From Nocardioides sp. (lineage in GTDB: Bacteria; Actinomycetota; Actinomycetes; Propionibacteriales; Nocardioidaceae), in assembly GCF_024509035.1 (NCBI RefSeq), contig NZ_JANINT010000110.1, positions 7,026 to 40,245 of the forward strand: DNA of 33,220 bases. Direction: 5' to 3'. The position numbers were made by a program, and so were the translations under genes. Positions 9,736-19,088 of this stretch are shown here, in pieces (position 1 is the first letter of the stretch; each line of letters begins with the position of its first letter). The notes under the pieces are model-generated. The model searched no databases, had not been told where the DNA came from, and saw only the letters and a program-made list of their open reading frames with translations.

Positions 9736-11253
9736 TCAGCCCACGACCTCGTCGTCGTCGACGAGGTACCGGTCGCCGTCGCGGGTGAGGAAGAGCCGAC
9801 GCACCTCCTCGTCGACCTGGCCGTCCTGGTTGGTGTAGGTCAAGGCGACGTCGACGGCGTCGCGACCGGCCGCGGTCGTCTCGCCCACCTCGACGCTCGA
9901 GACCGTCGACCAGAAGCCGTCGTAGTCCCCATAGCTGCCGATCCGGTCCTGGAACGCGGGCGACAGCGAGTCCCAGCCCGCCTGCGTGTCCTCCGGCAAC
10001 GCCGCGTAGTAGCCGCGGACGAACTGCTCGGCGTCGGTGCCGGACACCGGTGCCGGCTCGGACGGCGACGCGGCGGGGTCGGAGCCCGAGCTCGATGGCC
10101 GCGTGCTCTCCGGCGCCTTGTCCTCCGCGCCCGGGTCGGAGCCCCGGTCGCTCCCGGACCTCGCCGCGGAGCCGTCGGAGCTGCGGCCGGCGGCCGGTTC
10201 GTCGGTCGCCGGGTCGCGCAGGAGCTGGTAGCCCACGGCGAGGACCAGCACGAGCAGCGCGACGAGCCCGGCGGCCAGCAGCCCACCGCGTCGGCGGCGC
10301 CGCTCCCGTGGCGGCGGTACGACGATCACGCCGTCGGCCTCGGTGTCGGCATGGGTGTCGGTGTCGGCGCGCCCGGCGTCCGCGACCGGCGCGGTGGGAG
10401 CCACCGTGCCGGCGAAGGCGGTCGTCGCCTCGCGGGTCGGCGCCGCGGCCCCGGCGCCCTCCAGGCGCCGCAGGACGTGGGCGGCGTCGGCCATGGTCCA
10501 GCGCGCGGAGGGGTCGGGGTCCAGCATCCGCGCGATCGGCTCGGTGAGGGCGCCCGCGCGCTGGGGCACCGGTGGCGGTGTCGAGGCGATCGTGGAGAGC
10601 AGGAGGATCGCGTTGCGCTCGTCGGGGTAGGGCGGGTGGCCTTCGACGGCGGCGAACAGCGTCGCCCCGAGGGCCCAGGTGTCCGCGGCCGGAGTCGGGT
10701 CCTCGCCGCGAGCCAGCTCCGGGGCGAAGTACGCCGGGGTGCCGGTCACCAGCCCGGTGCGGGTCAGCTGGTCCTCGCCGTGGGCGCGCGCGATGCCGAA
10801 GTCGCTGATCTTGGCGGTGTCGTCATCGGTGACCAGGACGTTGCCCGGCTTGACGTCGCGGTGCATGGTGCCCAGGGCGTGGGCCGCGGCGAGGCCCTCG
10901 GCGACCTGGGCCCCGATCCGGGCCGCTCGCTCGGGCGTGAGCGCACCCTCGGCCGCGATGATCTCCGCGAGGGTGCGCGAGGGCACGTACTCCATCACCA
11001 GCCAGAGCTGGTCGTCGTCCTCGATGACGTCGTAGATCGAGACCACGTGCGGGTGGTTGAGCGCGGCCGAGGACCGCGCCTCGCGCAGCGCCCGCGCGAG
11101 GTCGGGTGTGGTCTCGCCGGGGAGCGTGCCGACCTGCTTGACGGCGACCTCACGGTTCAGCCGGGTGTCGCGGCACAGCCACACCGTGCCCATGCCACCG
11201 TGACCGACGGGTCGCTCGACCTCGTAGCGGCCGGCGATCGTCTGCGGCGCCAT
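9736..11253 (-). CDS. Membrane-anchored Ser/Thr protein kinase (Hanks type)
   Basis: This 505-aa receptor-like kinase has its catalytic domain in the cytoplasm. Visible motifs: glycine loop GHGGMGTV (17-24), VAVKQ with Lys39, catalytic loop HRDVKPGN with Asp133, DFG at 151-153, activation segment ending in APE at 177-179, and DTWALGATLF. The HRD arginine marks it as an RD kinase controlled by activation-loop phosphorylation; LTRTGLVTGTPAY supplies Thr residues. A Thr/Pro/Ala-rich linker leads to one TM helix (about 324-345) after a basic run (RERRRRR). Outside is a Ser/Asp-rich stalk and a folded domain from about residue 410 (AEQFVRGYYAALPED) that resembles an NTF2-like domain; there are no PASTA repeats. 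Start 11253 is supported by GGAGGG about 6 nt upstream. No phosphatase gene is nearby; substrate and signal are unknown. Confidence 0.95.
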   Translation of the reverse strand: MAPQTIAGRYEVERPVGHGGMGTVWLCRDTRLNREVAVKQVGTLPGETTPDLARALREARSSAALNHPHVVSIYDVIEDDDQLWLVMEYVPSRTLAEIIAAEGALTPERAARIGAQVAEGLAAAHALGTMHRDVKPGNVLVTDDDTAKISDFGIARAHGEDQLTRTGLVTGTPAYFAPELARGEDPTPAADTWALGATLFAAVEGHPPYPDERNAILLLSTIASTPPPVPQRAGALTEPIARMLDPDPSARWTMADAAHVLRRLEGAGAAAPTREATTAFAGTVAPTAPVADAGRADTDTHADTEADGVIVVPPPRERRRRRGGLLAAGLVALLVLVLAVGYQLLRDPATDEPAAGRSSDGSAARSGSDRGSDPGAEDKAPESTRPSSSGSDPAASPSEPAPVSGTDAEQFVRGYYAALPEDTQAGWDSLSPAFQDRIGSYGDYDGFWSTVSSVEVGETTAAGRDAVDVALTYTNQDGQVDEEVRRLFLTRDGDRYLVDDDEVVG

Positions 11254-11355
11254 GCTGATCCCTCCGTGGTCCTCGGCGGTCGTCAAGCGTGCGGGTGGGC
11301 CCGTACCCATCCGCAGGCACCGGCACGCCCCGGCCCGGAAGGACCGCGGACGGCG

Positions 11356-12126
11356 CTAGTCGCCGCGGAACACCGGTCGCCGGCGCTCGGAGAAGGCACG
11401 CATGCCCTCGGCGGCGTCCGAGGTGCGCAGGAGCACCGCCTGTCCGCTGCGCTCGCGCTCGAGGGCGGCGTCGAGGTGAGGGAGGGTGGCCGCGTTGACG
11501 GCCTTCTTGGTGGCGGCCAGCGCGAGCGGGGGACCGGCGGCGAGCCGGCTGGCGAGCGAGTCGACGTACGTCGTCAGCTCGTCGTCCGGCACCAGGTGGG
11601 TGACCAGCCCGGCGTCGTACGCGTCGGTGCCGGAGAGCGGCTCGCCGAGCAGCGCCATCCGCATCGCGCGGGCCCGGCCGACCGCGGCGGCGACGGTCGC
11701 GGAGGCGCCGCCGTCGGGCATCAGGCCGATCCGCGAGAACGCGAGCAGGAACGACGCGGAGTGCGTGGCGACCGTGAGGTCGGCGGCGAGGGCGATGGAG
11801 CAGCCCACCCCGGCGGCGACCCCGCCGACGGACGCCACGACCGGGACGGGGGAGGTCGTGATCGCCCGCACGATCCGGTTGGCCCGGTCGAGGGCGGTGA
11901 CGTCGAAGTTCTCGTGAGCGTCGGCGCCGGAGATGTCCGCGCCGGCGCAGAACGCCGCGCCCTCACCGGCGACGACGATCGCGCGGACGTCGTCGCGGCC
12001 GGTCGCGGACTCGACCGCCGACGCGAGCTCGTCGGCCATCTCGCCGGTGAGGGCGTTGAGCATCGCGGGGCGGTCGAACGTCAGCCGCAGCACCCCGTCG
12101 GCGGCCTCGACGCGGAGGTCAGGCAA
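11356..12126 (-). CDS. Enoyl-CoA hydratase/isomerase family protein, PaaG-like
   Basis: This 256-aa crotonase-fold protein acts on acyl-CoA substrates. The oxyanion-hole segments are present (AFCAGADISG at about 59-68; VGGVAAGVGCSIALAADL at about 100-117). The two glutamates of true enoyl-CoA hydratase are not evident: Ser110 sits where the first is expected. Instead FLLAFSRIGLMPDGG (about 126-140) matches the PaaG pattern, in which the Asp of PDxGG is catalytic; here this is Asp138. An isomerase role is thus at least as likely as a hydratase role. The start is uncertain. The TTG at 12126 overlaps pncA by 8 bp and gives a family-like N-terminus (PDLRVEAADGVLRLTFDRP), whereas the longer frame adds a proline-rich shadow of pncA. 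Membership of an operon with pncA is clear, but no metabolic link is known. Confidence 0.86.
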   Translation of the reverse strand: MPDLRVEAADGVLRLTFDRPAMLNALTGEMADELASAVESATGRDDVRAIVVAGEGAAFCAGADISGADAHENFDVTALDRANRIVRAITTSPVPVVASVGGVAAGVGCSIALAADLTVATHSASFLLAFSRIGLMPDGGASATVAAAVGRARAMRMALLGEPLSGTDAYDAGLVTHLVPDDELTTYVDSLASRLAAGPPLALAATKKAVNAATLPHLDAALERERSGQAVLLRTSDAAEGMRAFSERRRPVFRGD

Positions 12127-12703
12127 CGTCCACCCCGGCGGCCCGCAGCTCGTCGAGGGCGGCGGCCGTGGTCTCCGGCGCGACACCTGCGCACAGGTCG
12201 GTGAGGACGCGCGTGGCGAACCCCTCGCGCGCGGCGTCGAGCGCCGTCTGCCGCACGCAGTAGTCGGTGGCGATGCCGCAGACGTCCACCGCGGTCACGT
12301 GGTGCTCACGCAGCCAGTCGGCCAGCCCCACGCCGTCGAGCGTGCGCCCCTGGAAGCCGGAGTACGCCGCCTCGTGCTCCCCCTTGAGGAAGATCGCGTG
12401 GAAGGGCTGCGGGTCCAGGTTGGGGTGGAAGGCCTCTCCGTCGGTCCCCACCCGGCAGTGCACCGGCCACGAGTCGCGGTAGTCGGGCTCGCGCGCCCAG
12501 TGGGATCCGGGATCGACGTGGTGATCCTTGGTCGCGACGACGTGGGCGAAGTCGGGTGCCTCGGGGCCGCCGGCGGTCCAGGTGTGCACGAGGTCGGAGA
12601 TGTCCGCGGCCACCCGGGCGCCGCCCTCGACGGGCAGGGAGCCGCCCTCGCAGAAGTCGTTCTGGACGTCGACGACGATCAGGGCCCGCGTGGTATCGCT
12701 CAT
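12119..12703 (-). CDS. pncA: Nicotinamidase
   Basis: This enzyme hydrolyses nicotinamide to nicotinate in NAD salvage (194 aa). The cysteine-hydrolase triad is visible as Asp12 (VVDVQNDF), Lys107 (FLKGEH) and Cys149 (GIATDYCV). The metal site residues Asp60, His62, His68 (TKDHHVDPGSH) and His82 (WPVHC) agree with known nicotinamidases, and the cis-peptide GIA precedes the nucleophile. The ATG at 12703 starts the classic N-terminus; a much longer open frame to 13558 is a shadow of the divergent gene. The next enzyme of the pathway, pncB, is encoded 1.3 kb away. Pyrazinamide activation would be expected of such an enzyme by family knowledge. Confidence 0.96.
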   Translation of the reverse strand: MSDTTRALIVVDVQNDFCEGGSLPVEGGARVAADISDLVHTWTAGGPEAPDFAHVVATKDHHVDPGSHWAREPDYRDSWPVHCRVGTDGEAFHPNLDPQPFHAIFLKGEHEAAYSGFQGRTLDGVGLADWLREHHVTAVDVCGIATDYCVRQTALDAAREGFATRVLTDLCAGVAPETTAAALDELRAAGVDVA

Positions 12704-12762
12704 GCCCGCGAGTCTGTCACCGAGCGGTGCCAGGTGGGCAGGGGCGGACGGCCCGCGCCGGA

Positions 12763-12768
12763 TAGCGT
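12763..12768 (+). promoter_or_regulatory. -10 box TAGCGT upstream of the AGE-isomerase leader
   Basis: TAGCGT fits TANNNT and lies exactly 6 nt before GTG 12775, the spacing seen at other leaderless genes in this window. That GTG opens a 10-codon ORF, not the isomerase frame. The isomerase mRNA would then have a 43-nt leader to ATG 12818. Confidence 0.5.
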
Positions 12769-12774
12769 GGGGCC

Positions 12775-12807
12775 GTGCGTACTCCGTCCCGCGCTCGCGG
12801 GCTGTGA
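12775..12807 (+). CDS. Possible 10-codon leader ORF ahead of the AGE isomerase
   Basis: GTG 12775 begins a short frame (MRTPSRARGL) that stops with TGA at 12805-12807. It sits at the predicted transcription start, so a leaderless ribosome would translate it first. Its stop overlaps an ATG (TGATG) that opens a 3-codon ORF, MDL, whose TGA in turn overlaps the isomerase ATG at 12818. Whether it is translated is unknown; the peptide has no recognisable regulatory codon run apart from three arginine codons. Confidence 0.3.
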   Translation: MRTPSRARGL

Positions 12808-12843
12808 TGGACCTCTGATGGATCGTGATGGACCTCTGATGGA
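12804..12843 (+). repeat. 21-bp tandem duplication carrying alternative start codons
   Basis: A 19-bp unit (GTGATGGACCTCTGATGGA) occurs at 12804-12822 and again at 12825-12843, a period of 21 bp that keeps frame. Each copy holds an out-of-frame ATG-GAC-CTC-TGA mini-ORF and, overlapping its stop, an ATG in the isomerase frame (12818 and 12839). Confidence 0.9.
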
Positions 12844-14047
12844 CACCGAGGCCGAGGGGCGGAGGCTGCTGGCCTTCGCCCGTCACAGCGCACTGCCGGG
12901 CCTGGGCTTCGGCTGGCTCGACGACGACGGCGCCGTGGACCCCCGGCTCCCCGTCCACACCTGGATCACCGCGCGGATGACCCACGTCTTCGCGCTCGCC
13001 GCGCTCCGCGGGGAGCCCGACGCCCTGGAGCTGGCAGAGATCGGCACCCGGTCGCTCGCCGCCGGACCGCTCCGCGACCCGGAGCATCCCGGATGGCTCG
13101 GATCGGTCAGCCGCTCGGGAGCGCCGGAGGGCACGGGCAAGCTGGCGTACGACCACGCCTTCGTCGCCCTGGCCGCCAGCAGCGCCGTGGCCGCCGGGGT
13201 CCCGGGCGCCCCGGAGCTGCTCGAGGACGCGGTCGAGGTGTTCGAGCGCTCCTTCCTCGACGAGGCCGGGCGGGTCGTCGACGGCTATCCCCGCGACCTC
13301 GCCGTGCCGGAGGCCTACCGCGGCGCCAACAGCAGCATGCACACGGTCGAGGCCGTCCTGGCGCTCGGCGACGTGCTGCGAGAGCCGCGCTGGCACCGGG
13401 TCGGGCTGGGGATCGCGGAGCACCTGGTCCACGAGGTCGCCGGCGCCCACGGGCATCGGCTCCCCGAGCACTTCGACGAGCGCTGGACGCCGCTGCCGGA
13501 CTACAACGTCGACCGGCCGGACGACCAGTTCCGGCCCTACGGCGTCACACCCGGCCACCTGCTGGAGTGGTCACGCCTGCTGCTGCAGATCGAGGTCGCT
13601 CTCGACGACGCGCCCGCCTGGCTCCTCGACGACGCCCGGGCGCTCTTCGACCGCGCGGTCGAGATCGGCTGGGCCGCCGACGGAGCGCCCGGGTTCGTCT
13701 ACACGACCGACTGGCACGACCGTCCGGTGGTGCGCGACCGCATGCACTGGGTGCAGGCCGAGGCGATCGCGGCCGCGGCGACCCTGGCCCGGCGTACGGG
13801 CGAGCGGCGGTACGCCGACCTCGAGCGCGACTGGTGGGACTTCGCGGACCGACACTTCGTCGACCACGTCCCCCGGGCCGGGAGCTGGCACCACGAGCTG
13901 GACCCGGCCAACCGGCCGACCGCCGGCGTCTGGTCGGGCAAGCCGGACGTCTACCACGCCTACCAGGCCACGCTGCTGAGCGTCCTGCCGACGGCGCCGT
14001 CGCTCGCCGGCCAGCTCGCGGTGCTCAGAGGTGCAGGGTCGGGATGA
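12818..14047 (+). CDS. AGE/YihS-family sugar isomerase (mannose or sulfoquinovose isomerase-like)
   Basis: This 409-aa protein belongs to the N-acylglucosamine 2-epimerase family, an (alpha/alpha)6 barrel that interconverts aldose and ketose sugars. The three conserved histidines of the YihS/mannose-isomerase branch are visible: His175 (NSSMHTVEA), His247 (TPGHLLEW) and His380 (GKPDVYHAYQA). MHWVQAEAIAAAA at about 309-321 is also typical. Sequence alone does not decide between mannose, sulfoquinovose or another sugar. The start is ambiguous: ATG 12818 or ATG 12839, each in one copy of a tandem repeat; the shorter form (402 aa) loses only MDRDGPL. It is divergent from pncA, and its 3' end overlaps the convergent pncB by 23 bp. 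No other sugar-pathway gene is nearby. Confidence 0.9.
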   Translation: MDRDGPLMDTEAEGRRLLAFARHSALPGLGFGWLDDDGAVDPRLPVHTWITARMTHVFALAALRGEPDALELAEIGTRSLAAGPLRDPEHPGWLGSVSRSGAPEGTGKLAYDHAFVALAASSAVAAGVPGAPELLEDAVEVFERSFLDEAGRVVDGYPRDLAVPEAYRGANSSMHTVEAVLALGDVLREPRWHRVGLGIAEHLVHEVAGAHGHRLPEHFDERWTPLPDYNVDRPDDQFRPYGVTPGHLLEWSRLLLQIEVALDDAPAWLLDDARALFDRAVEIGWAADGAPGFVYTTDWHDRPVVRDRMHWVQAEAIAAAATLARRTGERRYADLERDWWDFADRHFVDHVPRAGSWHHELDPANRPTAGVWSGKPDVYHAYQATLLSVLPTAPSLAGQLAVLRGAGSG

Positions 14048-15323
14048 CCGGCTCGCCGCGCGACATCTGCTGAGCGGCCAGGGGCAGCTCGCCGCGCGCG
14101 GCCTCGTGCCGGGCGCGGGCGTCCTCGAGCGACTCGCGACCGACCACCTCGCCGCCGCGCACGAGCGGCACCAGCAGCGGACGGTCGTCGCCGTCGTCAG
14201 TGGGGGCGGTCCCGATGCCGACGACCTCGGCCTGCGCGACGCCGCCGGCGGAGCGGCGTCGCAGGGCGTACTTGCGGCCGCCCACGGACGCCTTGTCGAC
14301 GCTCCGCTTGGCCACCGACACCATCTCGCCCGCCCCGTCGGCACCGTCGGCGTGGGCCACGAGCTTGTAGACGAAGCTCGAGGTCGGGTGGCCGCTGCCG
14401 GTGACCAGCTCGGTGCCGACGCCGTAGCCGTCGACGGGGGCCGACGCCAGGGCGGCGATCGCGTACTCGTCGAGGTCGCTGGTCACGATGATCCGGGTCT
14501 CGGTGGCGCCGAGCCCGTCGAGCTGGGCGCGGACCTCGTGGGCGAGCGCGCCGAGGTCGCCCGAGTCGAGGCGGACCGCCCCGAGCCCGGTCCCGGCGAT
14601 CTCGACGCCCAGGCGCACGGCCTCGGTGACGTCGTAGGTGTCGACCAGGAGCGTCGTGCCGGTGCCCAGCGACGTCACCTGGGCGCGAAAGGCGTCGGCC
14701 TCGGAGTCGTGCAGCAGCGTGAAGCTGTGGGCGCTCGTGCCCGCGCTCGGCACGCCGTACCGCTGCCGTGCGGCGAGGTTGGAGGTGGTCGCGAACCCCG
14801 CGACGTACGCCGCGCGCGCGGCCGCGACGGCCGCCTCCTCGTGGGTGCGGCGCGAGCCCATCTCGATGCACGGGCGGCCGCGCGCGACCATCGTCATCCG
14901 CGACGCGGCCGAGGCGATCGCGGAGTCGTGGTTGTAGATCGAGAGGAGCAGCGTCTCGAGCAGCACCGCCTCGGCGAACGTCGACTCGACGATCACGACG
15001 GGGGAGTAGGGGAAGTACGCGTCGCCCTCCGCGTAGCCCCAGATGTCACCGGAGAAGCGGTACGACGCCAGCCACTCCAGCGTCGGTGCGTCCACGACGT
15101 CCTCGAGCACGGCCAGCTCGGCCTCGCCGAACCGGAACCGCTCCAACGCGTCCAGGGCACGCCCGACGCCGGCCACCACGCCGTACCGCCGGCCCTCGGG
15201 CAGCCGCCGCGCGAACAGCTCGAACACCGAGCGCCGGTGCGCGGTGCCGGATCGCAGGGCGGCCTGGAGCATCGTCAGCTCGTAGTGGTCGGTCAGGAGG
15301 GCGGTCGAGGGTGCGAGGGACAC
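14025..15323 (-). CDS. pncB: Nicotinate phosphoribosyltransferase
   Basis: This enzyme joins nicotinate and PRPP to give nicotinate mononucleotide, using ATP (432 aa, normal for the actinobacterial type). Recognisable parts: N-terminal [35 protein letters not shown], the central [25 protein letters not shown] with the His thought to be phosphorylated, [20 protein letters not shown], and the phosphate-binding [11 protein letters not shown]. The GTG at 15323 gives the standard N-terminus. It is divergent from clpS with only 26 bp between the start codons, the same arrangement as Rv1330c-Rv1331 in M. tuberculosis. It completes the salvage step after pncA and consumes PRPP, for which a synthetase is encoded at 19992. 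Confidence 0.96.
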   Translation of the reverse strand: MSLAPSTALLTDHYELTMLQAALRSGTAHRRSVFELFARRLPEGRRYGVVAGVGRALDALERFRFGEAELAVLEDVVDAPTLEWLASYRFSGDIWGYAEGDAYFPYSPVVIVESTFAEAVLLETLLLSIYNHDSAIASAASRMTMVARGRPCIEMGSRRTHEEAAVAAARAAYVAGFATTSNLAARQRYGVPSAGTSAHSFTLLHDSEADAFRAQVTSLGTGTTLLVDTYDVTEAVRLGVEIAGTGLGAVRLDSGDLGALAHEVRAQLDGLGATETRIIVTSDLDEYAIAALASAPVDGYGVGTELVTGSGHPTSSFVYKLVAHADGADGAGEMVSVAKRSVDKASVGGRKYALRRRSAGGVAQAEVVGIGTAPTDDGDDRPLLVPLVRGGEVVGRESLEDARARHEAARGELPLAAQQMSRGEPVIPTLHL

Positions 15324-15349
15324 GAACCCCAGTGTGCCAACATGGGGGC

Positions 15350-15640
15350 GTGTCAGCCCCGGTCGAGGTCGAGCCGACTCTCACGCCCGACGAGATCACC
15401 CAGACCGCCAAGCCCTGGGTGACCATCGTGTGGAACGACCCGGTCAACCTGATGTCCTACGTGACCTACGTGTTCCAGAAGTACTTCGGCTACTCACGCA
15501 AGGTGGCGGAGAAGCTGATGATGGAGGTCCACGAGGACGGCAAGTCGGTGGTCAGCTCGGGCACTCGCGAGGAGATGGAGCGCGACGTGCAGGCGATGCA
15601 CGAGTACGGCCTGTGGGCCACGATGGACAAGCAGGAGTGA
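15350..15640 (+). CDS. clpS: ATP-dependent Clp protease adaptor ClpS
   Basis: ClpS binds N-degron substrates and delivers them to the Clp protease (96 aa). The family core is clear: [20 protein letters not shown] (the N-degron pocket with NDPVNLM), [21 protein letters not shown] and the C-terminal [19 protein letters not shown]. In most ClpS proteins the VHxxG histidine contacts the substrate amino group; here it is in MEVHEDG. The GTG at 15350 is chosen because no other start gives the usual length. No Shine-Dalgarno site exists, and CAACAT at 15338-15343 could be a -10 for a leaderless message. The next gene, DUF2017, is its regular actinobacterial neighbour. Confidence 0.96.
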   Translation: MSAPVEVEPTLTPDEITQTAKPWVTIVWNDPVNLMSYVTYVFQKYFGYSRKVAEKLMMEVHEDGKSVVSSGTREEMERDVQAMHEYGLWATMDKQE

Positions 15641-15670
15641 GCGCCCCGACATGACCCTGGTGAGACGACC

Positions 15671-16255
15671 GTGAGCGGCTTCCACCGCCACCGCCGCAGC
15701 AGGCTGATCATCGCGAACTTCACCGGTTTCGAGGCCGACCTGCTGCGCTCGCTGGCCGGCCAGCTCGTCGAGCTGCTGCGCAACGAGGCCGCGGTCCCGC
15801 GCGACGACCTCGACCCGTTCGAGGCGATGATGGACTTCTCGGGCCCGACGCAGCCGCCCGAGGACCCGGTGCTGGCGCGGCTGTTCCCGACCGCCTACCC
15901 GGACGACGAGGAGGCTGCCTCGGAGTTCCGCCGGTTCACCGAGGGGACCCTGCGCGACGGGAAGGCGGCGGCCGCGGTCGCGATCATCGACGGGCTCGAG
16001 GACGCCGGGCTGCCGCCGGAGCTCACCGGGGACGGCCTGATGATCGACGTCGAGCTGGACGAGCCGACGGCCGAGACCTGGATGCGCTCCTTCACCGACC
16101 TGCGGCTGGCGCTCGCCACCCGCCTGGGTGTCGAGGAGGGCGACGAGGGCTACTGGCAGTCGCTGCCCGACGAGGACCCGCGGGCCCAGGCGCACGACAT
16201 CTACGAGTGGGTCGGCTACCTGCAGGAGACCCTCGTCCACGCGCTCAGCGCCTGA
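15671..16255 (+). CDS. DUF2017 family protein
   Basis: This 194-aa acidic protein matches the DUF2017 family (Rv1332-like), found next to clpS in many Actinobacteria. Visible features are a basic N-terminus (FHRHRRSRLIIANF), a helical segment (EADLLRSLAGQLVELL), DPVLARLFPTAYPDDEEAASEFRRFTEGTLRDGK, and a C-terminal WMRSFTDLRLALATRLGVEE with IYEWVGYLQETLVHAL. It contains no catalytic motif that I recognise and no membrane segment. The fixed location suggests a job in Clp-dependent proteolysis, but this is genomic-context inference only. The GTG start lies 30 nt after the clpS stop. Confidence 0.9.
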   Translation: MSGFHRHRRSRLIIANFTGFEADLLRSLAGQLVELLRNEAAVPRDDLDPFEAMMDFSGPTQPPEDPVLARLFPTAYPDDEEAASEFRRFTEGTLRDGKAAAAVAIIDGLEDAGLPPELTGDGLMIDVELDEPTAETWMRSFTDLRLALATRLGVEEGDEGYWQSLPDEDPRAQAHDIYEWVGYLQETLVHALSA

Positions 16256-16292
16256 CCACTCGACCGTCCCACCAGCCGAGGAGCACGCCCCC

Positions 16293-16772
16293 ATGCCCAT
16301 CCCACCGTTCGTCGCCGAGCTGCGCCGGCTGGTCGGCACCACCGAGCTGTGGCTGCCGGCCGTGACCGCCGTCGTGCTGCGCGAGGGGCCGGCCGGACCC
16401 GAGGTGCTGCTGACCCGCCGTGCCGACAACGACGAGTGGGCCCCGGTGACCGGGATCCTCGACCCGGGGGAGGAGCCGGCGATCGGTGCGGCTCGCGAGG
16501 CGTTGGAGGAGACCGGCGTCGTGGTGAGCGTCGACCGGCTGGCCTCGGTCGGCGCGAGCCCCCAGGTGGTGCACGGCAACGGCGACCTGGGGGTCTACCT
16601 GGACCTCACCTTCGCCTGCACGTGGGTGTCGGGCGAGGCGCGGGTCGCCGACGACGAGAACACCGACGTGCGGTGGTGGCCCGTCCCCGGGCTGCCTCCG
16701 ATGAGCGACTGGCTGCGCGAGCGGATCGACGACGTCCTCGCCGGTGAGACCGCGGCGAGGTTCCGACGCTGA
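16293..16772 (+). CDS. Nudix hydrolase
   Basis: This 159-aa protein has a complete Nudix box (GX5EX7REUXEEXGU) running from GILDPGE to REALEETGV at about residues 54-76, so it should hydrolyse a nucleoside diphosphate linked to some moiety, with Mg2+. The N-terminal PAVTAVVLREG is the usual first strand. The tail contains TDVRWWPVPGLPPM, typical of the family. ATG 16293 has GAGGAG 9 nt upstream; earlier in-frame starts lie in DUF2017. The exact substrate cannot be assigned. It sits between DUF2017 and the cysteine genes and may be an independent house-cleaning enzyme. Confidence 0.93.
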   Translation: MPIPPFVAELRRLVGTTELWLPAVTAVVLREGPAGPEVLLTRRADNDEWAPVTGILDPGEEPAIGAAREALEETGVVVSVDRLASVGASPQVVHGNGDLGVYLDLTFACTWVSGEARVADDENTDVRWWPVPGLPPMSDWLRERIDDVLAGETAARFRR

Positions 16773-16777
16773 GCACC

Positions 16778-16783
16778 TACGCT
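16778..16783 (+). promoter_or_regulatory. -10 box TACGCT for mec, leaderless type
   Basis: TACGCT fits TANNNT and is exactly 6 nt before the GTG of mec at 16790. It lies 5 nt after the Nudix stop, so the cysteine genes can be transcribed separately from the genes upstream. Confidence 0.5.
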
Positions 16784-16789
16784 GGAGCG

Positions 16790-17239
16790 GTGCTGACCAT
16801 CGCCCGAGCGACGTACGACGCCATCGTCGCGCACGCCCTGCGCGACCACCCGGACGAGGCCTGCGGCGTCGTTGCGGGCCCCGAGGGGAGCGACCGTCCG
16901 GAGCGGTTCGTCGAGATGGTCAACGCCGCTGGGTCGCCGACGTTCTACGAGTTCGACTCCACCGACCTGTTCCAGCTCTACAAGGAGATGGACGCCAACG
17001 GCGAGGAGCCGGTCGTCGTCTACCACTCGCACACCGCCACCGAGGCCTACCCGAGCCGCACCGACATCGGCCTGGCGAGCGAGCCCAACGCGCACTACGT
17101 GCTGGTCAGCACCCGCGACAGCTTCACCGACGGGGGGAATAACGACGGCCCCGTGGAGTTCAGGTCCTACAGGATCGTCGACGGCGAGGTGACCGAGGAA
17201 GAGGTCACCGTGGTCGACGAACTGCCCCCGAGCAACTGA
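16790..17239 (+). CDS. mec: Mec-type JAMM metallopeptidase
   Basis: In M. tuberculosis, Mec (Rv1334) releases cysteine from the CysO-cysteine adduct. This 149-aa protein has the full JAMM zinc motif: Glu23 (DEACGVVAG), then His79-x-His81 (YHSHT), Ser89 and Asp92 (PSRTD), matching HxHx7Sx2D. The fold is M67 peptidase. GTG 16790 is preceded by a -10 box at leaderless distance. It is followed 12 nt later by cysO, its expected substrate. Here cysO encodes two residues after Gly-Gly, so Mec or another peptidase may also have to trim the carrier before activation. Confidence 0.93.
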   Translation: MLTIARATYDAIVAHALRDHPDEACGVVAGPEGSDRPERFVEMVNAAGSPTFYEFDSTDLFQLYKEMDANGEEPVVVYHSHTATEAYPSRTDIGLASEPNAHYVLVSTRDSFTDGGNNDGPVEFRSYRIVDGEVTEEEVTVVDELPPSN

Positions 17240-17251
17240 GGAGCACTACCC

Positions 17252-17530
17252 ATGGCCATCGAGGTCCGGATCCCGACCATCCTGCGCACCTACACCGGCG
17301 GCGAGAAGGCCGTCACCGCCGAGGGCGCCAGCCTGACCGCGCTGATCGACGACCTGGAGACCAACCACCCCGGCATCAAGGACCGTCTCGTCGAGAACGG
17401 CGACCTGCGCCGGTTCGTGAACGTCTACGTCAACGACGAGGACGTCCGGTTCATCGGTGGTCTGGACGCCGAGCTCAGCGACGGCGACCAGGTCGTCGTG
17501 CTGCCGGCGGTCGCCGGCGGCGCCCGCTGA
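17252..17530 (+). CDS. cysO: MoaD/ThiS-family sulfur carrier CysO
   Basis: This small ubiquitin-fold protein (92 aa) carries sulfur as a C-terminal thiocarboxylate for cysteine synthesis by CysM. The fold pattern is clear: IPTILRTYTGGEKAV, LIDDLETNHPGIKDRL, FVNVYVNDEDVRF, and DGDQVVVLPAVAGG. The C-terminus is GGAR, so Gly89-Gly90 are not the last residues. As I recall, M. tuberculosis CysO ends in the Gly-Gly itself. Carriers with extra residues (for example QbsE) are trimmed by a JAMM peptidase before use, and one is encoded directly upstream. GGAG lies 8 nt before the ATG at 17252 and supports the start. The MoeB-type enzyme that would activate the C-terminus is not in this window. Confidence 0.93.
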   Translation: MAIEVRIPTILRTYTGGEKAVTAEGASLTALIDDLETNHPGIKDRLVENGDLRRFVNVYVNDEDVRFIGGLDAELSDGDQVVVLPAVAGGAR

Positions 17531-17554
17531 GCCGAGCCTGAACCGGAAGAGCTG

Positions 17555-19074
<1,520 letters not shown>

Positions 19075-19088
19075 CGGGCGGGTCGTTC

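Noticed and set aside
12704..13558. Extension of pncA to a 479-codon frame
   Set aside because: The upstream part is antisense to the AGE isomerase. The ATG at 12703 starts the typical nicotinamidase N-terminus.
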